28,794 nucleotides of DNA from PVC group bacterium. GTDB lineage: Bacteria; Verrucomicrobiota; Kiritimatiellia; UBA8416; PXDI01. The stretch covers positions 1 through 28,794 of the forward strand of contig PXDI01000154.1 in NCBI GenBank assembly GCA_003565095.1, read 5' to 3'. Under the pieces are notes generated by a model, which had not been told where the DNA came from, searched no databases, and saw only the letters and a list, made by a program, of their open reading frames with translations. Numbering within the stretch: position 1 is the stretch's first letter; every line of letters starts with the position of its first letter. Shown here one piece after another: positions 1 to 7,785 of the stretch. Made by a program: the position numbers and the translations under genes.

Positions 1-1
1 A

Positions 2-952
2 AAGGTCTCATGCGGAGAGATGAGCCTGCCCTTTGAGGCGCGGATGCGGCGGCCTTCGTATCATATGGATCGGCCCAATGTTGCGCATGAGACCTTTGTG
101 CGCGGGGCGGGATATGCGCTGGGCAGCATCATACTGGGGGAAGTGGACAACCCGAATCAGCAAACGGTATGGAGTCTGGGGCTGGAAGGTGACGGCGTGC
201 CTTGCGTGGTTGGCGGCGGCCAGCCGCGACACCGGAACCCGTGCGGCCACAGTCCGCATGATCAGGTGTTTCAGGTGGGTGCCAGTATGATCCTGGTCAG
301 CGGTGAGAACCGGGTGGCCGGAACGACTCTGGTCACACTCAGTGGCGCGGCCCCGGCGGCGGAGCGCTGGCGGCAGGCGCCGGAACTTGCCGAAAGCTGG
401 TTGTTTGTCTTGCGTGGTCAGGGCCGGGTGGTGGAGGAGGGTAGGCGTCTATGGATCCACACCGGAAAGGCCGCTGCTGCGGTGACGGCGCTCGGAACCC
501 CGTTTTTCGAATTGACGGAGGGGGACAACTCAGACAAGGCGTGTGCGCTTTTTAGTGAATACAGGGTGTTTGTCACAACCGGGCGGCCTTCGGGTTTTGT
601 GGTCGAGGCGGGTGGCTGCGGGGCGGAGGAGGATTTTGAGAGTTTTCGCCGCGCAATTGAAAGAGGCACGATGATAGATGACCGTGCATTTGCGGGGGCG
701 GGGCGTGTTACGGTACGCAATGCGGCCGGGCGGGAGATTGCGTTCCGTTACAATCCGGAGCACCTCAAACCGGAAGCAGTTGTTGACGGTGTGCCGGTGG
801 ATTACGGGGATTGGGCAAATGGCCGGGCCTATGATTCACCGGTAATTCGGACGGGAGACGGACGGATCGTGTTTTCAGACGGGCATGAGTCATGCAGCGC
901 CGGAATTAGAAACGGACAGATAACCTATTCCGCATGCCCTGCTTGGCGTTAA
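2..952 (+). CDS. 3' part of an unrecognised protein, possibly a polysaccharide-lyase-like C-terminal region
   Basis: The frame is open from the window edge (codons at 2-19 are all sense) to a TAA at 950-952, so this is most likely the C-terminal ~316 residues of a larger protein; the ATG at 20 has no convincing ribosome binding site. The visible part is rich in Gly and short beta-type segments. Near its start it has the text AHETFVRGAGYALGS, which resembles the 'tY.t.dYalGS' strand seen at the start of C-terminal beta-sandwich regions of alpha/alpha-toroid lyases and related carbohydrate-active proteins. That resemblance is weak and no catalytic residues can be assigned. The very C-terminus contains two Cys (CSAG, YSACP). 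No transmembrane segment is visible. Function is unknown; the lyase-like idea is only a hint. Confidence 0.6.
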   Translation, partial: KVSCGEMSLPFEARMRRPSYHMDRPNVAHETFVRGAGYALGSIILGEVDNPNQQTVWSLGLEGDGVPCVVGGGQPRHRNPCGHSPHDQVFQVGASMILVSGENRVAGTTLVTLSGAAPAAERWRQAPELAESWLFVLRGQGRVVEEGRRLWIHTGKAAAAVTALGTPFFELTEGDNSDKACALFSEYRVFVTTGRPSGFVVEAGGCGAEEDFESFRRAIERGTMIDDRAFAGAGRVTVRNAAGREIAFRYNPEHLKPEAVVDGVPVDYGDWANGRAYDSPVIRTGDGRIVFSDGHESCSAGIRNGQITYSACPAWR

Positions 953-985
953 GCGCAGCGAAGGGCAAGCCGCAGGCATGGGGGA

Positions 986-1006
986 GAACGTCGAACATCA
1001 GATATC
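986..1006. repeat. Short heptamer array (GAACGTC, GAACATC)
   Basis: Two consecutive 7-base units, GAACGTC and GAACATC, are followed by a degenerate third. The same unit family recurs at 14125-14159 and 19925-19966, so this is a small member of an interspersed family. Confidence 0.55.
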
Positions 1007-1221
1007 CTTTTTACAGAATAACACAAAATTGTGATAATGCGTGCTTCTGTTCGCCGGGGTGCGTGCTACGTCAAGGCAACGCAGGGCAGGCAAGTCCGGC
1101 GGAACGAGTTCATTGAAAAGCGCTCTTTCACTTGCTGCAATAACATAAATATCTTATATGCAAAAGGTTTGCTGATTTATTGCCCTTTAAAAACGGGAAA
1201 AGTCCAAAAAATTACGCGCAC

Positions 1222-1250
1222 TTGACACTGCGGCAAGGATTTCATAGTTT
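1222..1250 (+). promoter_or_regulatory. Sigma70-type promoter candidate for the NuoE-GltB-like operon
   Basis: A perfect -35 hexamer TTGACA (1222-1227) is followed after 17 bases by TAGTTT (1245-1250), which matches the -10 consensus at four of six positions. The predicted transcript would start near 1257 and carry a leader of about 80 bases to the ATG at 1340. It is the only strong -35 seen in the spacer. Sequence-only call. Confidence 0.5.
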
Positions 1251-1339
1251 CAAATCGTTTAACTTTTTAGAAATGGCTATGCTGGAAAACCCGGCGGACC
1301 GGGGTCAGCCGCTTCACCACTTGCAAGGAGTCAGGACGG

Positions 1340-2266
1340 ATGTCTCTCACAGCTAATAAGCCAAGCGGCGGGCACGGTAACACGGAAGAAAAGGTTAATC
1401 TGAAAGCTATTCCGGAAATTCTGAAACGCCATGCGGGCGAGCGCGGCAGCCTGATACCGATTCTTGAAGACATTCAAACCGTTTACGGCTATCTGCCTGA
1501 AGAAGCACTCAAGCTGGTTGTCAGTGAAACCGGCCGGTCGGCCACGGATGTGTACGGAGTGGCAACATTTTACCGTGCGTTCAGCCTCACACCAAGGGGC
1601 CGGCATCTCGTATGCGTGTGCCTTGGCACAGCTTGTCACGTGCGTGGCGCATCGGCGATTGCGGAGGAGCTGAAGCTTCAACTGGGTATTAGCGACGGGG
1701 AAACAACCGCAGACAAGGAGTTCACGCTGGAAACAGTCAATTGCCTAGGCGCATGCGCCCTCGGCCCGGTTGTCGTAATTGATGGACATTATTTCTCAAA
1801 AGTCCGCAAGTCGAGGATTCGGCAGATGCTCGAGGATGCCCGGAGCGGCTGCATCAACAGTTCCGCCACCGATAGCAGCAGCATGTTTCCGGTCACGGTA
1901 AACTGCCCTGTATGCAAAGGCGGCTTGATGGACGAAAACTTCACGCTGGATAGTTTGCCGGCGATACAGCTTTCGATTTCCTCGGCAGGCGTGAGCGGCC
2001 GGCTTAGACTTTCATCGCTTTACGGCAGCCCTGAATGCGCGGTTGAATACGATGTGCCTGCCGGCAGCGCGGTCGAGGTCTCCTGTCCGCACTGCAAAGC
2101 CGCATTAAGCGGAGCGCTGTCTTGTTCGAGCTGCGCAGCGCCAATGGCCTCTTTGGATGTGCAGGGCGGGGCGGTATTGCATTTTTGTTCGCGCCGTGGT
2201 TGCCATAACCGCAGTCTCGATCTGACCCCTTCATCCTGTCTGCCGGAAGGGGGAGGCGCAAAATGA
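1340..2266 (+). CDS. NuoE/HydC-like [2Fe-2S] subunit with a Cys-rich C-terminal extension
   Basis: Residues ~20-165 form a NuoE-type thioredoxin-fold [2Fe-2S] protein. The N-terminal helical part is followed by ligands C94 and C99 (CLGTAC) and C135 and C139 (CLGAC). In complex I and in HydABC/Nfn-type bifurcating enzymes this subunit sits next to the NADH-binding flavoprotein. The protein is 308 residues, against ~160 for a simple NuoE. The extra ~120 residues carry CxxC pairs at C189/C192, C249/C252 and C262/C265 and a Cys pair at C283/C288, which look like zinc-ribbon or extra metal sites. The start is supported by AGGAG about 10 bases upstream. It is the first gene of a four-gene operon and overlaps the next gene by ATGA. 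Function as an electron-transfer subunit is a family-based call; the tail's role is unknown. Confidence 0.88.
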   Translation: MSLTANKPSGGHGNTEEKVNLKAIPEILKRHAGERGSLIPILEDIQTVYGYLPEEALKLVVSETGRSATDVYGVATFYRAFSLTPRGRHLVCVCLGTACHVRGASAIAEELKLQLGISDGETTADKEFTLETVNCLGACALGPVVVIDGHYFSKVRKSRIRQMLEDARSGCINSSATDSSSMFPVTVNCPVCKGGLMDENFTLDSLPAIQLSISSAGVSGRLRLSSLYGSPECAVEYDVPAGSAVEVSCPHCKAALSGALSCSSCAAPMASLDVQGGAVLHFCSRRGCHNRSLDLTPSSCLPEGGGAK

Positions 2267-5200
2267 CAAGGCTGACTTCACCGCAGGAATTGAATGAACT
2301 CCGGCAGGTGTTGAGCGCCGGGACCGACAGCAGGACACCATGCATTGTTATTTGTTCCGGAACGGCGTGCCAGGCCGGGGGGGCAACGCGCCTGATCCCA
2401 GCCGCACAGAAGTTTATTATAGGGAATCAGTTGATTGATAAGATAGCCTTGCGTAGCACAGGGTGCCATGGTTTTTGTGAAATGGGTCCCTTCGTCCTCA
2501 CTGAGCCGCAAATGGCTTTTTACCCGCAGTTGAAACCGGAGGATATGCCGCGTATTATTGAAGCGTTGCTGGCGGGTGAATATGTCGAGGAGCTTCTATA
2601 TAAAGAGCCCTCCACGGGACAACCGTACTACCATCTCAGTGAGATTCCGTTTTTCAAGAGTCAACAGCGTTCTGTAATGGGGTTTAACCAGCGGATTGAT
2701 CCGGTCAGAATTCATGACTATATAGCGCTGGGCGGTTACGTTTCTTTTGCCGGGTTACTGGCACGCAACGCTCCGCAAGAGGTTGTTCAGCAGGTAAAAG
2801 CTTCGGGATTGCGCGGGCGCGGTGGGGCCGGGTTTCCGACCGGCACCAAATGGGAAATGCTGGCCGCGCAGAAAAGCGTCGGCGGAAAGTTTTTGGTCTG
2901 TAATGCGGATGAAGGCGATCCGGGTGCCTATATGGACCGTAGTATGCTTGAGGGCAATCCGCACAGTATCATCGAAGGCATGCTGATTTGCGCCTTTGGC
3001 ACAGGGGCAAACGAAGGGATTGCATACGTCAGGAAAGAATATCCGCTTGCCATTCAGAACCTAACCGCCGCCCTGCGGCAGGCGCGGCATCTCGGCCTGC
3101 TCGGTAAAGATATTCTGGGAACCGGCTTTGATTTTGATATCCGCATCATGCCGGGAGCCGGGGCGTTTGTGTGCGGGGAGGAAACCGCGCTGATCCGCTC
3201 AATAGAGGGTAAAATGGGGGAACCGCGACAAAGGCCGCCTTTCCCCATTCAAAAGGGCATTGACGGTAAGCCGACGGTTATCAACAACGTTGAAACCTGG
3301 GCTAATATCCCGTTGGTTTTCCGGCACGGGGCGGAAAAATTTGCTTCCGTCGGAACACAGGGCAATTCCGGCACAAAGATTTTCAGTCTGGTCGGGAAAG
3401 TCAGAAACACTGGGCTGGTTGAAGTGCCGATGGGCACAACGATTAAAGAGATTGTATACACCATCGGTGGCGGGGCTCCGGATAAATTCCGGATAAAAGC
3501 CGTGCAAACCGGCGGTCCTTCCGGCGGCTGCATTCCGGCGGAACAGTTTGATCTGCCGGTTGACTATGACAGCCTGCGTCAGGCGGGAGCCATAATGGGC
3601 TCCGGCGGTATGATTGTCATGGACGAGACCACCTGCATGGTGGATGTCGCCCGTTACTTTATGGGTTTTCTGAAAGATGAGTCTTGTGGCAAGTGCTTTA
3701 CCTGCCGTAAAGGGACGCAAAGGATGTTCGAGCTGCTGGATGATATTGCCGGAGGCCGGGGTACGCCACAGCATCTGACGCTGCTTGAAGAGCTGGCGCT
3801 GGTGGTAAAAGATACCACCATGTGCGGTCTGGGGCAAACCGCAGCCAATCCGGTACTCAGCACTTTGCGGTATTTCCGCCATGAGTACGAACGGCACATT
3901 AATGACAAGCGCTGCGATGCTTTTGTCTGTAATGAGCTGACCGGTGCCGCCTGCCAGACCGCCTGTCCGCTGGGTACCGAGGTATGGCGCTATGTTGCAC
4001 TGATCGAAAAAGGCCGCTATGAAGAAGCCTATCGCGTGATCAGGGAACCGAATCCGTTTCCATCGGTTTGTGCACGGGTCTGCGGACATAAGTGTGAATC
4101 ACGCTGCCGGCTGGGGACAACCGGCGGTGACCCGATCGCCATCCGCGCCCTGAAACGCTTTGTCACAGATAACACTGATCCGACGGTTTATAAGCCTGTC
4201 CGTACCCGCAAAGCTGAACCGCAATCACAAAAGGTGGCTGTAGTTGGTGCCGGTCCGGCCGGATTGACCGCCGCCCATTACCTTTCGCTAAAGGGGTACA
4301 AGGTAACCGTGTTTGAGACCGGCAGCGAACCGGGCGGCATGTTGGTAAGCTGCATTCCTTCATACCGTCTACCGCGCGATATTCTGCAAAAGGAAATTGC
4401 CGCGTTGCTGGATGAGAATATCACCCTCAAGTGTAATACTGCGCTGGGCCGCGATTTTACACTTGATGATCTTTTTGCGCGCGACTTCAAGGCCGTCTTT
4501 CTGGCAACCGGCTCTGACAAAAGCTGGCCGCTGGGCATTGATGGCGAAGGGCGGGCCGGGGTTTATTCTTCAATGGAGTTTTTGAAAGCCTTTAATTTAC
4601 GCGGTGAAGAATTGGCCACCGGGCATGTCGGGGTTATCGGCGGCGGCAATTCCGCGGTTGATGCCGCGCGCATCGCCCTGCGGCAGAAGGGGGTGAAAAG
4701 CGTAACGCTTTACTACCGGCGTACAGATCAGGAAATGCCGGCGTATATTGACGAAGTTGATGCCGCAAAGGAAGAGGGTGTTGCGCTGGAAACGCTGGTT
4801 TCTCCGGTGAAAATACGCCATGTTGAACAGGCCCGCAAAGAAGGCGTAAAAGTAGAGGATGCGGTTTCGCCGGTGAAGATTTACTCGAAACACGGGCACC
4901 TTACCGGAATCGATCTGGTACGTAACGGTTTAGGTGATGTTGATGCCAGCGGACGCCGCAGGCCTGTTCCCGTCGAAGGCAGTGAATTTCATGCAGAGCT
5001 GGATACTTTGATTATCGCCATCGGTGAACGGCCGGACAGCGAGACACTTACAGCGATGGGGCTGGAGGTAAATAAAGACGGCACATTGCATGTAGACCGC
5101 GAGACCCTGACCGCGAGCCGTACCGGAGTTTTTGCGGGCGGGGATCTGGTGTCGGGGCCCGCCATGGTCGTGGATGCCATTGCGCACGGACGCAAGGCCG

Positions 5201-5487
5201 CAGCGATTATCGACCGCTATCTGCGCGGTGCAGATATGACCATGCCGGCGGAAATTATGCAACCGGATGTTTTTCTTGAACCTGCCGCAGCCGCTGATGC
5301 CGCAGAAGATGAAGAACCAGTGCGGGTACCCATTCCCATGCTTGACGCAGCAGCCCGGAAAACAGGCTTTGACGAAGTTGAATTGGTGCTCTCTGCGGAA
5401 AGTGCGCAGACCGAGGCCGGAAGATGCCTGCGATGCGACTTGCCGTTTACAAGACGGGTGGAATGCGAAGAGGATAAAGCATTATGA
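2263..5487 (+). CDS. Fusion of NuoF-like NADH/FMN subunit with GltD/NfnL-like FAD-NAD(P) oxidoreductase
   Basis: This 1074-residue protein joins modules that are usually separate. Residues ~25-110 are a thioredoxin-like [2Fe-2S] domain (C31, C36, C68, C72). Residues ~145-540 are NuoF/HydB-like, with FMN/NADH motifs GRGGAGFPTGTKW (185-197), NADEGDPGAYMDR (214-226) and GAGAFVCGEETAL (298-310), then a [4Fe-4S] site C475, C478, C481 and C521. Residues ~550-635 have eight Cys (C551, C556, C564, C568, C603, C607, C611, C615), like the Fe-S domain of GltD/NfnL/dihydropyrimidine dehydrogenase. Residues ~656-985 are the pyridine nucleotide-disulfide-type part, with an FAD motif VGAGPAG (661-667), an NAD(P) motif GGGNSAVDAAR (793-803) followed by YYRR, and a second FAD motif GVFAGGDLVSGP (955-966). 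The C-terminal ferredoxin typical of HydB is absent. It overlaps both neighbours by ATGA. Sporomusa-type Nfn is the closest known logic; the actual substrates are inferred. Confidence 0.9.
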   Translation: MTRLTSPQELNELRQVLSAGTDSRTPCIVICSGTACQAGGATRLIPAAQKFIIGNQLIDKIALRSTGCHGFCEMGPFVLTEPQMAFYPQLKPEDMPRIIEALLAGEYVEELLYKEPSTGQPYYHLSEIPFFKSQQRSVMGFNQRIDPVRIHDYIALGGYVSFAGLLARNAPQEVVQQVKASGLRGRGGAGFPTGTKWEMLAAQKSVGGKFLVCNADEGDPGAYMDRSMLEGNPHSIIEGMLICAFGTGANEGIAYVRKEYPLAIQNLTAALRQARHLGLLGKDILGTGFDFDIRIMPGAGAFVCGEETALIRSIEGKMGEPRQRPPFPIQKGIDGKPTVINNVETWANIPLVFRHGAEKFASVGTQGNSGTKIFSLVGKVRNTGLVEVPMGTTIKEIVYTIGGGAPDKFRIKAVQTGGPSGGCIPAEQFDLPVDYDSLRQAGAIMGSGGMIVMDETTCMVDVARYFMGFLKDESCGKCFTCRKGTQRMFELLDDIAGGRGTPQHLTLLEELALVVKDTTMCGLGQTAANPVLSTLRYFRHEYERHINDKRCDAFVCNELTGAACQTACPLGTEVWRYVALIEKGRYEEAYRVIREPNPFPSVCARVCGHKCESRCRLGTTGGDPIAIRALKRFVTDNTDPTVYKPVRTRKAEPQSQKVAVVGAGPAGLTAAHYLSLKGYKVTVFETGSEPGGMLVSCIPSYRLPRDILQKEIAALLDENITLKCNTALGRDFTLDDLFARDFKAVFLATGSDKSWPLGIDGEGRAGVYSSMEFLKAFNLRGEELATGHVGVIGGGNSAVDAARIALRQKGVKSVTLYYRRTDQEMPAYIDEVDAAKEEGVALETLVSPVKIRHVEQARKEGVKVEDAVSPVKIYSKHGHLTGIDLVRNGLGDVDASGRRRPVPVEGSEFHAELDTLIIAIGERPDSETLTAMGLEVNKDGTLHVDRETLTASRTGVFAGGDLVSGPAMVVDAIAHGRKAAAIIDRYLRGADMTMPAEIMQPDVFLEPAAAADAAEDEEPVRVPIPMLDAAARKTGFDEVELVLSAESAQTEAGRCLRCDLPFTRRVECEEDKAL

Positions 5488-6185
5488 TAACATTGAAAAT
5501 CAACGGCGTCACCGCCGCGGTTGAAGAGGGCTCCACCATCCTCGATGCCGCCGGATTTCTCGGATTTCCTATACCGACACTGTGCCATATGGAAGGTTTA
5601 ACGCCGTATGGCGCCTGTCGTATATGTATTGTCGAAATCGGCGAAGGCGTTCAGGCAAAACTTGTTTCTTCGTGCACCTATCCGGTTGCGGAAGGGATGA
5701 AAGTGCGTACTGCATCGAAAAGAGTCCTGCGCGCACGTAAAATGATACTAGAGCTGCTGCTCGCTTCCTGTCCGCAATCCAAAGTTATTCAGGATCTTGC
5801 CTCGGCCCATGGCGTGCGTCAACAGCGTTTTAAACAGGAACACGAAGACTGCATACTGTGCGGGCTGTGCGTTCGCATGTGCAAGGAGCAGATGATGGCC
5901 GGGGCCATCGGGTTCCGCAGCCGCGGCGAAAAACGCAGCATAGGCACACCGTTCGATATTAAATCCGAAACCTGTCGGCTGTGCGGCGGATGTATTTATG
6001 TCTGCCCGGCCTGTCAGCTCCGCTGCACATATACCGAGCCCGATAAAGCTATCTGCGGCGGCTGCGCTAATCTGCCTCCGCCCTGTGCCGAAAAAGAAGC
6101 TTTTGACGACATGATGTGCTATATGAATCCCTGTGTTGCCTGTGAAATAGAGAAGGATGCGAAAACCGCAAACATGATGGAGTAA
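5484..6185 (+). CDS. NuoG/HydA-N-terminal-like Fe-S electron-transfer subunit
   Basis: The 233-residue protein begins with a plant-type [2Fe-2S] ferredoxin domain with ligands C34, C45, C48 and C64. It is followed by two [4Fe-4S] sites, C123xxC126xxC129xxxC133 and C164xxC167xxC170xxxC174. A further Cys-rich tail has C177, C181, C191/C194, C201, C212 and C217/C220. This is the N-terminal part of NuoG or of the HydA hydrogenase subunit without any molybdopterin or H-cluster domain, so it can only carry electrons. The His/Cys cluster of classical NuoG (HxxxCxxC) is not seen. It overlaps the NuoF-GltD gene by ATGA and lies 7 bases before the FMN protein, suggesting it wires the flavoprotein core to that partner or to ferredoxin. 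Confidence 0.85.
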   Translation: MITLKINGVTAAVEEGSTILDAAGFLGFPIPTLCHMEGLTPYGACRICIVEIGEGVQAKLVSSCTYPVAEGMKVRTASKRVLRARKMILELLLASCPQSKVIQDLASAHGVRQQRFKQEHEDCILCGLCVRMCKEQMMAGAIGFRSRGEKRSIGTPFDIKSETCRLCGGCIYVCPACQLRCTYTEPDKAICGGCANLPPPCAEKEAFDDMMCYMNPCVACEIEKDAKTANMME

Positions 6186-6192
6186 TACAACC

Positions 6193-7776
6193 ATGGCTAT
6201 AACAAGAACAAATGCTTCCGCCGCCACCTTGACAAAAAACCGCACCGAGGGCTCGGTTGTTCCCGGCTCCGGCATGTGCGTAACCTGTGTTGATGGCTGC
6301 ATCGGCATGTGTGAGATCGGCAAGTCGGCCTATCGCGGGCACGAGGTTATCTACCCGCAGCCTTTCGGAGTAATCACCACCGCCAGCGAGAAGAACTATC
6401 CGGTGGACTATTCCCACTTTAACATCATGGGTACCGCCGTCGGTGCCCAGGGTATTGAAGCCGACAGCGATAAAGCCATTTTTCCGGCGGTTAATCTCGA
6501 TGTTAAATTCGGCCATGACGGGGGCATTAAGTTTCGCATGCCGTGGATCATTCCCGGCATCGGCTCAACGAACATTGCGAAGAACAACTGGGAAGGACTG
6601 GCCATCGGCTCCGCTTTAGCGGGTACCGGTTTGACGATCGGCGAAAATGTGGCCGGGATGGACAAAGACGCCGTCATTAAAAACGGTCGCGTGGTGGATA
6701 CCGTTGACCTGAAAAGGCGGGTTAAGCTTTATAAAGACCACCAGCGTGACGGCTATGGCGCCATTGTTGTCCAGGCCAACATCGAAGATACCAAGCTGGG
6801 AGTACAGGAATACGCCATCGAAAAACTTGGTGCTGAATGTGTTGAGCTTAAATGGGGTCAGGGGGCCAAAGATATCGGCGGTGAAGTCAAAATCACTGAT
6901 CTTAAAATGGCGCAGTTGCTTTATGAGCGTGGTTACATAGTGCTGCCCAATCCGCTTGATCCGGATGTGATCGCTGCATTCGAGAAGGGCTGGTTTAAGG
7001 AATTCGAGCGGCATTCGCGGGTTGGAATGGTCTCGGAAGAGGCTTTTGCCAAACGTGTTGAGGAGCTGCGTAAAGCCGGGGCTAAATATATCTTTTTAAA
7101 AACCGGAGCCTACCGGCCGGTTGATCTTGCCCGCGCCATTATCTTTGCTTCACGGTACAAACTGGACCTGCTGACAGTCGACGGAGCGGGCGGTGGCACC
7201 GGAATGAGTCCGTGGCGCATGATGAACGAATGGGGAATGCCGCCGGTTGAACTGCACAGTCTGCTCTATAATTACGCGAAACGTCTCGCCGATGAAGGCC
7301 GGCATCTGCCTGCGATTGCCGTGGCCAGCGGTTTCACCTTTGAAGACCAGATTTTCAAGGGGTTGGCGATGGGCGCGCCTTTCGTTAAGCTGGTGGGTAT
7401 GGCGCGCGCACCGGTTGCCGCCGCCATGGTGGGTAAAACGATCGGCCGCACCATTGAAGACGGCGAAGTGCCGGTGTATGTTGAGCGTTTCGGCAGCACC
7501 CGTGACGAAATATTTGTCACAGCGGCAATGCTGCGCAGCGAAATCGGCCACAAGGAGTTCGAATCTCTTCCGGCCGGGGCGCTGGGGCTCTACACGTATT
7601 ATGAACGGCTTGCCCAGGGTTTGCGGCAACTGATGGCCGGCAGCCGTAAATTCGCGCTTGAGTATATTTCCCGTGACGACATTGCCGCGTTGACGCGTGA
7701 ATCCGCCGATGTCAGCGGCATCAATTATATCATGGATGTCGATCAGGGTAAGGTAGAGCACCTGTTTATGAATTGA
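6193..7776 (+). CDS. Glutamate-synthase-like FMN-binding protein lacking the [3Fe-4S] cysteines
   Basis: The 527-residue protein matches the FMN-binding TIM-barrel domain of the GltB large subunit. KWGQGAKDIGGEVKI (~228-242) corresponds to the flavin loop, and VDGAGGGTGMSPW aligns with the GltB 'GHDGGTGASP' strand; IAVASGFTFEDQIFKGLAMGAP follows the phosphate-binding barrel pattern. In classical GltB the next segment carries the CxxxxxCxxxxC ligands of a [3Fe-4S] cluster; here that segment (GMARAPVAAAMVGKTIG) has no Cys. Instead the N-terminus has C29xxC32xxxC36xxxC40. The only other Cys is ~C226. No glutaminase domain or gatI/gltC-type gene is present. The gene starts 7 bases after the NuoG-like gene and seems to be the electron acceptor or donor of the complex. 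True glutamate synthase activity looks unlikely; the substrate is unknown. Confidence 0.85.
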   Translation: MAITRTNASAATLTKNRTEGSVVPGSGMCVTCVDGCIGMCEIGKSAYRGHEVIYPQPFGVITTASEKNYPVDYSHFNIMGTAVGAQGIEADSDKAIFPAVNLDVKFGHDGGIKFRMPWIIPGIGSTNIAKNNWEGLAIGSALAGTGLTIGENVAGMDKDAVIKNGRVVDTVDLKRRVKLYKDHQRDGYGAIVVQANIEDTKLGVQEYAIEKLGAECVELKWGQGAKDIGGEVKITDLKMAQLLYERGYIVLPNPLDPDVIAAFEKGWFKEFERHSRVGMVSEEAFAKRVEELRKAGAKYIFLKTGAYRPVDLARAIIFASRYKLDLLTVDGAGGGTGMSPWRMMNEWGMPPVELHSLLYNYAKRLADEGRHLPAIAVASGFTFEDQIFKGLAMGAPFVKLVGMARAPVAAAMVGKTIGRTIEDGEVPVYVERFGSTRDEIFVTAAMLRSEIGHKEFESLPAGALGLYTYYERLAQGLRQLMAGSRKFALEYISRDDIAALTRESADVSGINYIMDVDQGKVEHLFMN

Positions 7777-7785
7777 TCCGGCTGA

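Larger units (their letters stand above)
953..1339. other. 387-base spacer upstream of the electron-transfer operon
   Basis: No convincing gene is seen. An imperfect inverted repeat with CATGC/GCATG ends spans the stop of the preceding gene (about 933-980) and could act as a transcript end. A heptamer repeat lies at 986-1006. A short palindrome, CACAAAATTGTG, lies at 1022-1033. The part from about 1130 to 1270 is AT-rich compared with the neighbouring genes and contains the promoter candidate listed separately. A small hairpin (CCCGG, loop CGGA, CCGGG) at 1290-1303 would lie in the 5' leader of the operon. Confidence 0.6.

Noticed and set aside
3199..4089. Long antisense open frame (~296 codons) inside the NuoF-GltD gene
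   Set aside because: It mirrors a coding strand with clear family motifs and has no recognisable protein features; a shadow of a GC-biased gene.
5484..6185. [FeFe]-hydrogenase HydA
   Set aside because: The protein ends before any H-cluster domain; only the electron-transfer N-terminal part is present.
6193..7776. Naming the FMN protein a functional glutamate synthase large subunit
   Set aside because: The [3Fe-4S] cysteines and any glutaminase domain are missing, so the activity cannot be assumed.
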